Below are positions 15,801-23,306 of a DNA stretch of 64,000 nt, piece by piece. The DNA comes from an uncultured bacterium (GTDB lineage: Bacteria; Myxococcota_A; Bradymonadia; UBA7976; VGTA01). The stretch lies in the NCBI GenBank assembly GCA_943788935.1, contig CALSSE010000006.1, forward strand, positions 124,001 to 188,000, read 5' to 3'. Both the position numbers and the translations under genes were made by a program. Within the stretch, counting starts at the first letter, position 1. Each line of letters opens with the position of its first letter. The notes below the pieces were generated by a model. The model saw only the letters and a program-made list of their open reading frames with translations. It did not search any database and was not told the origin of the DNA.

Positions 15801-16481
15801 ATGAAGATGGCTCACGGGACGACTTACGGAAAAGCATTCGCTTTGGCCCTCTCCTTCATTTGTTTATTGGGTAGCTGTGTGTTGAGCGCTTGTCAGTCTA
15901 ACGAGCGAGGTGAACAGACCAGGGACTCCAAAAAAGTCACCCCTCCTCAGCTAATAAAGGTCTCGGACTCTAAGGAAAACCTCTTGTTTTTATACCAAGA
16001 TGAGCGAGGGGAAGAGCAGACAGCGATGATGCTCAATCAGATCCCTGAGACCGCTCGGTCCAAGGTTCAGGTCGTAGACCTGACTTTATCTCCAGAGGAG
16101 AGGAAATCGAGACAATTTATTCAGCTCTTCGACCTCCGTCAGTCGGGTCAAGGAGGTCAATATCCCGGACAAGTGATCAAGCGTGATAAGCTAGAGCGAG
16201 CGCTCGCCTCAGAGCAAGCCTTACCAGAGCAGAAGTCGATCATCCTATATTCAACGAATTGGTGTGGAGTCTGTAAAAAAGCGCGCCGATTTATGGAGGA
16301 GAAGGGTCTCGCTTTTGTGGAGAAGGATATCGAGAGTGATCGATCCGCAGCCCGTGAACTTCAAGAAAAATGTGAGCGAGCGAAGGTGCCCCTCGGAGGA
16401 GTCCCGATCATTGATGTCGGTGGTCAGCTGATGCGTGGATTTGATCCCAAACGATTGTTGAGTATGTTAGAGTCTAAGTAA
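15801..16481 (+). CDS. Glutaredoxin-domain lipoprotein
   Basis: The N-terminus is a lipoprotein signal (ALALSFICLLGSCVLSAC, lipidated Cys31). A polar linker region (about 35-135) precedes a C-terminal glutaredoxin-like domain: IILYSTNWCGVCKKARRF with the CGVC pair at 155-158, FVEKDIES, and the cis-Pro segment GGVPIIDVGGQLMRGFD. Glutaredoxins reduce disulfides; one fixed outside the cytoplasm cannot use cytoplasmic glutathione directly and would need an electron donor such as the DsbD protein encoded 73 bp downstream. I chose the ATG at 15801 because AAGGGGAG lies five bases upstream; an in-frame TTG at 15768 is less likely. Confidence 0.85.
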   Translation: MKMAHGTTYGKAFALALSFICLLGSCVLSACQSNERGEQTRDSKKVTPPQLIKVSDSKENLLFLYQDERGEEQTAMMLNQIPETARSKVQVVDLTLSPEERKSRQFIQLFDLRQSGQGGQYPGQVIKRDKLERALASEQALPEQKSIILYSTNWCGVCKKARRFMEEKGLAFVEKDIESDRSAARELQEKCERAKVPLGGVPIIDVGGQLMRGFDPKRLLSMLESK

Positions 16482-16554
16482 GATCGTCTCCTGTCAAATG
16501 TCTTATGGCGGGTCATGAACGCCCACCGAATCATTACTCTATCGGAGGTAAGGA

Positions 16555-17979
16555 ATGGACGAGAGCAGTCTCTCATTTGCGCTCACTTTAGGTGCGGGGG
16601 TGATCGGAGGGCTCATCCTCAATATCATGCCCTGTGTGTTGCCTGGCCTCTTTATGAAGGCCCGCAGCGTGCTGATGCAGCTTCAGAGCGGTCAAAATCC
16701 TCAAGACCAAAAAGCGGATGGCCTCGCTTACCTCCTCGGGAGTTTGAGCACTTTTTCGGTCTATGCTCTAATCATTATCATCCTACGCGCTTCTGGACAG
16801 AGCTTAGGGTGGGGTATGCAGATGCAGAGTCCCTACTTTGTCGGAGGGTTACTCCTCATGACCTTCCTCTTCGCGCTCTCATGCTTCGATCTCTTTGAGA
16901 TTAATCTCGGCGTGAACTACAGCAGCGGTAAGTATAGTCCGCGTCTTAAATCATTTGTTGATGGTATCTTTGTGACTCTCATCTCTACCCCTTGCTCGGC
17001 ACCAGTACTTGGGGGAGCAGTCACCGTCGCTTTGGCGAGTGAGAGCGCTTGGTGGGAGACCCTCTCTCTGTTTTGGTCGATCGGTTTTGGGCTATGTCTT
17101 CCGATCTTAGCGATGAGCTTCTTCCCCAGCGCTAGCCGCTGGGTTCCTCGCGCAGGTGAGTGGACCGAACACTTTAAGACCTTTGTGGGGGTCACCTTAT
17201 TAGCGGCGAGTGTTTGGCTGTATACGATTTATATTCAGCTCATCCACAGCGATTGGGCCTTCATCCCCTTGGTGCTGATGGCAGCGCTCACTGGCCTCTT
17301 ACTCTTCAAGCAGGCGAAAGGAAATAAGGAATCTTTGAGACCATCGAGCCTGATCACGGCCACTCTCTTGATGTTGGTCGGGGCCTACGCGCTCTACTCG
17401 TCTATGGTCTCCAAGGACCAAGCGCCGAGAGCTCTGTATGCGCTCTCCGCGATCGGTGGCATTTACGTCCTCTCTAAAGCATGGAAAGAGAGCGAAAAGC
17501 GGAGGCGTTATCTCCTTAATGGACTCTCAGCGGCGATTGTAGTAGTGGCGGTTGCTTGGGCGAGCCAAGCGCCTGTTGAGCATTTGAAGTGGCAACCCTT
17601 TGAAGAGGCTAAGCTGCAGGCGCATCTCAAGAAAGGGAAGCCAGTCTTTCTAGATTTTACCGCGGATTGGTGTATTAGTTGCAAGACCTTTGAGGGGATC
17701 TATTTAAACACCCCCTCGACTGCAGAGCTCTTTGAACGTTACGATGTTCTCCCATTACAAGCGGACCTCACCGCCCCCGAGAGCCCTCTATGGAGTTTAC
17801 TAAAGAGCTTTGACCGTAGCGGGATCCCCGCGTATGTTCTCTATCAGCCAGACGGGAGTGTGGAATTGCTCCCCGAAGGACCTCCACTCTCCCTTCATGA
17901 TCGCTTACTGACTGTAGGCGCTCAGCTCACATCTCAAGGCTCGCTTGAGGATTTCGACACACCTAAAGAGGCTTTATGA
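16555..17979 (+). CDS. DsbD-type thiol:disulfide interchange protein lacking the N-terminal alpha domain
   Basis: The chain opens directly with the transmembrane DsbD core: LILNIMPCVLPGLFMKA (Cys27) and STPCSAPVLGG (Cys147) are the two redox cysteines that carry electrons through the membrane. About eight spans are followed by a C-terminal thioredoxin domain with FTADWCISCKTF (Cys373, Cys376) and SGIPAYVLY. Classical DsbD has an N-terminal immunoglobulin-like periplasmic domain; it is absent here, and the upstream glutaredoxin lipoprotein may act as receiver instead (inference). The start is strongly supported by GGAGGTAAGGA before the ATG. It overlaps the next gene by four bases (ATGA). Confidence 0.92.
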   Translation: MDESSLSFALTLGAGVIGGLILNIMPCVLPGLFMKARSVLMQLQSGQNPQDQKADGLAYLLGSLSTFSVYALIIIILRASGQSLGWGMQMQSPYFVGGLLLMTFLFALSCFDLFEINLGVNYSSGKYSPRLKSFVDGIFVTLISTPCSAPVLGGAVTVALASESAWWETLSLFWSIGFGLCLPILAMSFFPSASRWVPRAGEWTEHFKTFVGVTLLAASVWLYTIYIQLIHSDWAFIPLVLMAALTGLLLFKQAKGNKESLRPSSLITATLLMLVGAYALYSSMVSKDQAPRALYALSAIGGIYVLSKAWKESEKRRRYLLNGLSAAIVVVAVAWASQAPVEHLKWQPFEEAKLQAHLKKGKPVFLDFTADWCISCKTFEGIYLNTPSTAELFERYDVLPLQADLTAPESPLWSLLKSFDRSGIPAYVLYQPDGSVELLPEGPPLSLHDRLLTVGAQLTSQGSLEDFDTPKEAL

Positions 17980-18653
17980 ACAACGAGTTGATTGAACAAT
18001 ATCGCGAGCTCGCGAAAGAGAACCCTGATGATGATCTCTCTCAGTTCGCGCTCGGTCAAGCGTTGATTAACGCTGACCGACCAGCAGAGGCGGTCCCAGT
18101 ATTACGTCATGTGACCCGCATTAACCCGAAATATACCAAGGCCTATATTCTCCTCGGTAGAGCGCTCGAGGCAGATGGAGATGAAGAGGGGGCCATTGAG
18201 GCATGGCAATTGGGCTATCACGCCTCTAATAAGCAAGGGACCTTGATGAATGCCCAAGAGGCGAAACAGCTCTTAGAGGCTCGCAATGCGCCGCTTACCT
18301 CTGAGGTCGTTGAGCTCTTAGGACTTGACGATGACGAAGCAGCAGAGTCTGAAGAAGATGCTAACCGAGAGCCCGATGAGGATGAGGTGCGTTGCATACG
18401 GAGTGGGCGAATTGGTAAGCGGATGCGCTTCGATCCCTTTGATGACCAAATAGGCGCTTTTATTATGGAGCGCGTCTCTCAAGAGAGCTGGGAGGGATGG
18501 ATGGAGATGAGTATTAAGGTGATCAATGAGCTTCGCCTTGATCTCGGAGACCACAATCATCAAGCGCTCTATGAGCAGCATATGCGCGACTACCTGAAGC
18601 TACCCGACTCACTCTTTGAAAGCGATAGTGACAGCGACAGCGACCAGAGCTGA
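17976..18653 (+). CDS. TPR protein with acidic C-terminus
   Basis: A 225-residue soluble protein. Residues 1-90 contain two TPR units (LAKENPDDDLSQFALGQALI; KAYILLGRALEADGDEEGA), then an acidic linker rich in Glu and Asp, a short basic segment and a conserved-looking helical C-terminal part ending in a Ser/Asp tail (SDSDSDSDQS). The C-terminal part includes features seen in bacterial proteins that bind Fe(II)-trafficking partners (IGKRMRFDPFDDQIG, then LRLDLGDHNHQALYEQHM): it resembles the YggX family, which has this kind of K-x-P-F-x-x-x-x-G and H-x-x-L-x-x-x-M-x-x-(Y/F)-L layout. A fused TPR-YggX protein is therefore possible. Start overlaps dsbD (ATGA). Confidence 0.8.
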   Translation: MNNELIEQYRELAKENPDDDLSQFALGQALINADRPAEAVPVLRHVTRINPKYTKAYILLGRALEADGDEEGAIEAWQLGYHASNKQGTLMNAQEAKQLLEARNAPLTSEVVELLGLDDDEAAESEEDANREPDEDEVRCIRSGRIGKRMRFDPFDDQIGAFIMERVSQESWEGWMEMSIKVINELRLDLGDHNHQALYEQHMRDYLKLPDSLFESDSDSDSDQS

Positions 18654-18671
18654 GCAAGAATACGAGAAGAG

Positions 18672-20141
18672 ATGAAGAGACATAACCGATCATCATCAGG
18701 GTTCAGTATTAGACTGATCATCTCTATTATACTCATGCTGTTGACCATTTATTGGGCTGATGTCATGACCTTGATCGAGATGAGCCCTACCTCATCATTG
18801 GCGAGTCACACTTTGAGATCGATCTTTGTGATCTTGTGGCTCTTGATGTTCAGCGTCGTGAAGCAGGTCATCAATCAGCGTTGGTGGGACGGAGTGGTCG
18901 CTCGCCGGAGCGGTCGACCAGTACCGGCGTTGGTCAAGACGATCTCCTCTGCTTTGCTGTTATTTATCAGCGCTACCATTGTATTTACTACAGTCTTTGA
19001 TCGCTCTCTCACCGGAGTCCTCGCTGTGGGGGGCGGGGTCAGCTTAATCATTGGTATCGCTTTGCAGAATATGATCGCTGATGTCTTTAGCGGTTTGGCG
19101 ATTAATATTGATCAGCCCTTTAGGATCGGGGATTTTATTCATCTGAACAATCGGAGACTCGGAGATGAAGAGTTGATCGGTAGGGTCGTCTCAATCAACT
19201 GGAGAACCACCAGGCTAGAGAAGACAGATGGCACTTTAGTCGTCATCCCTAACAACCTCTTCTCGATGATGGTGTTAACGAATTTCTCTATGCCGCAAGC
19301 GGAGAGCCGCTTCGAGCTTTCCTTCTGCATCGATTTCGCCTCTGATGCCGAGCGAGTTCTCAAAATATTAGACGCCGCTGTTCTCTCAGCGCCGACAGTG
19401 CTCGCTCAACCAGCACCTAAAGTACGTGTGGACCGAGTAGATGATAAGGGAGTTCACTATCTTATCCGTTATTGGATCGACCCTCGTACGGGGTCTCCGC
19501 TCCGCGCTCGTCATGGGGTAAATACCGCTGTTCTACGTCATCTTCGCTTCGCGGGAATATCTCTCGCTTATGAGCGAAATGACATTTATTTCGCGCCAAT
19601 GCCGGCGCGACAAATTGACTATAGTCAAAATCTCGAAGCTCTCGTGACAAGAGTGAGCCTCTTCACCTCTCTGCCAGCGGAGGGGGTTCAAGCGCTCTCT
19701 AAGTCTCTGAAGCCACACCTTCTTCAAGCAGGAGAAGTCGTTGTGAAGGCGGGTGAGGCAGGAGATTCGATGTATATTATCGCCGAGGGTCTCCTTGAGG
19801 TATATTTAGATTTAGAGGCGACGAGTGACAACCTCCGCGTCGCTAAGATGAGCCCAGGTGAATACTTTGGAGAGATGTCCTTGATCACTGGCGATCCAAG
19901 GAGCGCTACCATCGTCTCGGCGACAGAAGGGCTGATCTATGAAATAGAGAAGAACGCTCTTGAGCCGCTCTTTAAGACTTATACAGCGCTCCCCGACTCT
20001 ATCGCCCAAACCGTCTCTTTTAGAGATCTGCATCGAGAGAATATCGTCGCTGAGGTGGAGCAGAAACTAGCCTCTGAGAGCAGCCAACAAGCAGCGAAGG
20101 AACAACTCTTACAACGTATGAGGCGTTTCTTTCAGCTTTAG
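18672..20141 (+). CDS. MscS-family channel with C-terminal cyclic nucleotide-binding domain
   Basis: Residues 1-110 hold about three to four membrane spans. The MscS pore and beta domain follow: GGGVSLIIGIALQNMIADVF, then GLAINIDQPFRIGDFI, and GRVVSINWRTTRLEKTDGTL with VIPNNLF. From about residue 325 a cNMP-binding fold is present: FTSLPAEGVQALS, AGEVVVKAGEAGDSMYIIAEG, and the phosphate-binding cassette GEYFGEMSLITGDPRSATIVS. This layout is that of bacterial cyclic-nucleotide-gated (bCNG) members of the MscS superfamily. Ligand binding gating an ion pathway is inferred from the family. The ribosome site is GAGAAGAG. It ends two bases before the convergent barrel gene and lies 18 bp after the TPR gene. 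Confidence 0.92.
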   Translation: MKRHNRSSSGFSIRLIISIILMLLTIYWADVMTLIEMSPTSSLASHTLRSIFVILWLLMFSVVKQVINQRWWDGVVARRSGRPVPALVKTISSALLLFISATIVFTTVFDRSLTGVLAVGGGVSLIIGIALQNMIADVFSGLAINIDQPFRIGDFIHLNNRRLGDEELIGRVVSINWRTTRLEKTDGTLVVIPNNLFSMMVLTNFSMPQAESRFELSFCIDFASDAERVLKILDAAVLSAPTVLAQPAPKVRVDRVDDKGVHYLIRYWIDPRTGSPLRARHGVNTAVLRHLRFAGISLAYERNDIYFAPMPARQIDYSQNLEALVTRVSLFTSLPAEGVQALSKSLKPHLLQAGEVVVKAGEAGDSMYIIAEGLLEVYLDLEATSDNLRVAKMSPGEYFGEMSLITGDPRSATIVSATEGLIYEIEKNALEPLFKTYTALPDSIAQTVSFRDLHRENIVAEVEQKLASESSQQAAKEQLLQRMRRFFQL

Positions 20142-20143
20142 TC

Positions 20144-20911
20144 TCAGTCCCATTGATACCCAAGCGCGAGGCTGATCGTTGGTGGGTGAACATAGGTCTC
20201 GAAGGTGTCAACGAGATAGACTTCACCCGCTCGCTCGAGCTTTTGATATGCCTCTTGCACCACTGCCTTACGATCGCTCACATCGGCCTTTAAATGCGCA
20301 ACCGATGAAAAGGTATACGACCAGCCGAGCGCCGCTCGTAAAGTGAGCCAACGCTTTGGCTTAAGCTCTTTGAGTCGCCACTCCCACCCCAGCTCAACGC
20401 CGAGCAGATGGAGAGTCGCCTCGGCATCGATCTCGATGGGAGACCGATTTGATCGGGGATCTCTCTCATACTCAATACTTTCGCCAGTAATACCTTCGAT
20501 TAAGGCCGCAGTAGAAGCGCCTCCCCCGAGGGTGACTAGGCTGTAGCCAATATGGGTGTAAAATCCAATGTTAGGTGCCTTCCAGCCTCCCATGATCCGC
20601 CACACTATGGAGTTTTGTATCGTGTCATTGATCAGCTGTGCGGTCGCCTCATCATAGGTGTCAGGGATCAGCATGATGACTTGATTTGAGAGCTCGACAT
20701 AAGGGCTAGGCATGATCCCAATCGAGCTGAATAACCGCCATCCCTGATCGGTCTCCACCATCGCGCTCCCGCCGAGCTGTAGAGGGAGGTCAGAGGTGAG
20801 CTCAAGGCGAACTGAAGGCGTCGCTTCTAGAGACGCGACTCCTCCTCCGACTATCATCGTTAACGGAGTGATCAGCATAGTGATCATGGTCAGACTTAAA
20901 ACCTTCTTCAT
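20144..20911 (-). CDS. Putative outer-membrane beta-barrel protein
   Basis: A 255-residue secreted protein: signal MKKVLSLTMITMLITPLTMI..., then alternating polar/hydrophobic strands with Gly and aromatic residues (TPSVRLELTSDLPLQLGGSA; NIGFYTHIGYSLVTLGGG; WLTLRAALGWSYTFSSVAHL) and an ending near the C-terminus of TISLALGYQWD, all consistent with a small outer-membrane barrel. No specific family is recognised. The start ATG overlaps the stop of the upstream Cys-rich surface protein gene by four bases and has a good GGAGAGG site, so the two form an operon and may be partners at the cell surface. Confidence 0.8.
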   Translation of the reverse strand: MKKVLSLTMITMLITPLTMIVGGGVASLEATPSVRLELTSDLPLQLGGSAMVETDQGWRLFSSIGIMPSPYVELSNQVIMLIPDTYDEATAQLINDTIQNSIVWRIMGGWKAPNIGFYTHIGYSLVTLGGGASTAALIEGITGESIEYERDPRSNRSPIEIDAEATLHLLGVELGWEWRLKELKPKRWLTLRAALGWSYTFSSVAHLKADVSDRKAVVQEAYQKLERAGEVYLVDTFETYVHPPTISLALGYQWD

Positions 20912-23121
20912 CCCTGTTCACCTCTCCAGCGAAATTTCCTCATTGATAGGGCGATGAAAGAGAAGAGGAGCCAGTAGATCGTCGATGGTGCAGCGCCTTG
21001 TTGGCAGCCTTCGTCAGGGCTTTTAAGTACTGCAGCGCTCGCTGCCTCTACACAGAACCCCTCTACGCCACAGACACTCCCCATGCCACAGGCATCATCT
21101 GAGTTACAAGCAGGTAAGCACCGCTCTGTTTGGTTAGTAGGGTCTACACCGCACACCTCTCCATTAGAGCATGAGGTCTCTGCACCACATGTACCGGCTA
21201 CGGGGATCATCATCTCACACACTCCTTGTGAGCCACAGCGCTCTCCCCCAGAGCACTCGGCGTCGCTCATGCATGGAGGAATACAGGCTCGATCGCCGGT
21301 TTGATTGGCGGGGGCACAGATATAACCGCTTTGACAATCGGCCGCGGCGAGACAAGGAGCGAGACAAAACTCTTGACCCCTCACTTGTCCACAGACGCCA
21401 CCTGATCCACATTGGCCACAACCGCTCCCTCCACAATATCCATTGGGGAATAGACCCGTTAAACATGACCATGGAGAGGCGCATTCATCACTCTCTATAC
21501 AGGCTTGACCGATGGTCGCTAAGTTCGTCTCCCCCTCTTCGCAGAAGCGTTGAGAACCACAGACTTGGCCAACGCCACAGTCTTGATCCCCCATGCATGG
21601 AGGCGCACAGACCGACTGTCCGCTTAGGCCTGCGGGAGCGCAGAGATAACCTGATCGGCAGTCGTTGGCCCCCGCGCAGGGCTGAAGGCAATATTCACGA
21701 CCGGCGATTTCACCGCAAGTGCTCCCTGCCGGACAATCGGCGCAGGAGCTACCCCCACAGTAACCACCGGGGAGGGCGAGGCACTCGAGATCTTCACTAC
21801 AGGATGTCGAGGTACAGGCGTCCCCTAGAGCACCCGCACACGCAGGGTCTGCCGCATCGATGTCTCCATTACAGTCGTTATCTTGGTTGTCATCACAGCG
21901 CTCATCTCGTGGTAAAATATCTCCTTGGCAACTTGACCATTGACCGCGGCTACAGCTCCTCATCCCTTGGATACAAGCGCCTATGCCAGCCAATTCTGCC
22001 GGACCGGTATAGCAGGCTTCAGTCATCCCCTCTTCACATTGAATACATTCGCTGAAGGCTCCCCATTGGCACTCGCTGTTGCAGAGACGGTTACGGTTTC
22101 CTGACTCACCACACCCCTCGCTCTCTTCAGCGCCAGGCTCACAGACACCTGCTCCTAAGCAAGCAGACCAAGTTCCCCACTCCCCGCCGCTGTTGCAAAC
22201 TCGCTCTTCTCGACCACACTGACCACAGGGGCGGCTCTCAGAGTCGCCTGTGATACACTCTCCCATCACCTGACTCTCCACAACATAGAGGTCATAGAAG
22301 TTAAAGTCTCCTGCGTCAGTGGGGGTCACTTCTAAGAAGTAAGTCCCTGCGCTCAGCGCTGATGGAGGGCGTAGCGATTTCGATTCTCCATCGGGTTCAG
22401 CGGTCGCCGTAGCGATAAGCTCGAGACTCTGGTCATAGAGTGTCAAGGTTAAGTCACCACCGATGAGATGGGTCTCGAGGCGGGCGAGGAGCTCTACCGG
22501 GTACGCATAGCTCAGCGCAAACCAGTCGGGGTCTGTAGAGATACGGTCAGCGATTAGTCTTTGATCGACGACGGTCCCTTCGCGGTTGGTGTCATCATCC
22601 TCGCTGGGGTCATCGGAGCGTCTAGCCATAAATATATTGGCTGTGGTGGGCGTGTCTTCACCAAAAGTGAGCTCACAGCCTCGTCCACACTCTTGCTTAT
22701 CGACCTCAAGTTTAGCGTAGACCTCGAGCCCTCCTAGAGCGTCTTCCATAGAAGGGAAACGACAGTCATAGGTGCGCTCAAAAATCCCGGCTGCAACAAT
22801 CGCCGGGCTAACTATCTCTTGGATTTCCCAAAATGTGTCATCGCCAAAGGTGTCATCCTCACGCACGAATATATCAATCGTATCTCCTGAAGTGAACTCT
22901 CTATTATCGTCTAGTATGGTGACTGAGACCTCGCAAGGAACATTACTGTCACCTTCAATCATCTGGCTCTCGAGGGTGAGAGTGATAATCGCATCCCCCT
23001 CCTCTTGGCTCACGATTCGAGTGCTCGGTCGGGCCCAGCAGACCGATGAAATCATCATCAATAACAGAGCCATTCCATTAATTCGCCATGGGCGGAGACT
23101 TAAATAGCGCATTGAATTCAT
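20908..23121 (-). CDS. Large Cys-rich surface protein with PPC-like, MopE and MYXO-CTERM-like parts
   Basis: The signal is MALLLMMISSVCWARP. Residues about 30-170 form a beta domain of unknown type. About 190-285 resemble a prepeptidase C-terminal (PPC) domain (DPDWFALSYAYP, LSAGTYFLEVTPTDAGDF). Cys-rich modules follow: TSP1-like units (GEWGTWSACLG), one MopE-like DDNQDNDCNGDIDAADPAC, and repeats of the form CxSGYxCAPAxxxGxxxCxPPCMxDxxC. The end has Cys, a hydrophobic span (IYWLLFSFIALSM) and a basic tail (RKFRWRGEQG), a MYXO-CTERM-like anchor. It is likely displayed on the cell surface, with binding as the probable role. Translationally coupled to the barrel gene. AAGG precedes the ATG. Confidence 0.87.
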   Translation of the reverse strand: MNSMRYLSLRPWRINGMALLLMMISSVCWARPSTRIVSQEEGDAIITLTLESQMIEGDSNVPCEVSVTILDDNREFTSGDTIDIFVREDDTFGDDTFWEIQEIVSPAIVAAGIFERTYDCRFPSMEDALGGLEVYAKLEVDKQECGRGCELTFGEDTPTTANIFMARRSDDPSEDDDTNREGTVVDQRLIADRISTDPDWFALSYAYPVELLARLETHLIGGDLTLTLYDQSLELIATATAEPDGESKSLRPPSALSAGTYFLEVTPTDAGDFNFYDLYVVESQVMGECITGDSESRPCGQCGREERVCNSGGEWGTWSACLGAGVCEPGAEESEGCGESGNRNRLCNSECQWGAFSECIQCEEGMTEACYTGPAELAGIGACIQGMRSCSRGQWSSCQGDILPRDERCDDNQDNDCNGDIDAADPACAGALGDACTSTSCSEDLECLALPGGYCGGSSCADCPAGSTCGEIAGREYCLQPCAGANDCRSGYLCAPAGLSGQSVCAPPCMGDQDCGVGQVCGSQRFCEEGETNLATIGQACIESDECASPWSCLTGLFPNGYCGGSGCGQCGSGGVCGQVRGQEFCLAPCLAAADCQSGYICAPANQTGDRACIPPCMSDAECSGGERCGSQGVCEMMIPVAGTCGAETSCSNGEVCGVDPTNQTERCLPACNSDDACGMGSVCGVEGFCVEAASAAVLKSPDEGCQQGAAPSTIYWLLFSFIALSMRKFRWRGEQG

Positions 23122-23243
23122 TTATTTACCTTCTCTTGTGAATGACATCGCTAAGAAACACTGTGACATGTGGTTTATAGATACACTTGATCTGTTAATC
23201 TTAAGGTGAGACAGACTCCACAAGCAAGGGTAGATCTCGCTGA

Positions 23244-23260
23244 GCGGAGGTGCTCTCCGC
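23244..23260. other. Hairpin-forming inverted repeat upstream of the sulfatase-like gene
   Basis: GCGGAG-GTGCT-CTCCGC: perfect 6-bp GC-rich stem with a 5-base loop, 46 bp before the ATG at 23307. No T-run follows it, so it is not a clear terminator; it could structure the mRNA leader. Confidence 0.35.
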
Positions 23261-23306
23261 GCACCAAGCCAACTTGAGGTATAGTCGTAATGAGCGCAGG
23301 GAGTAA

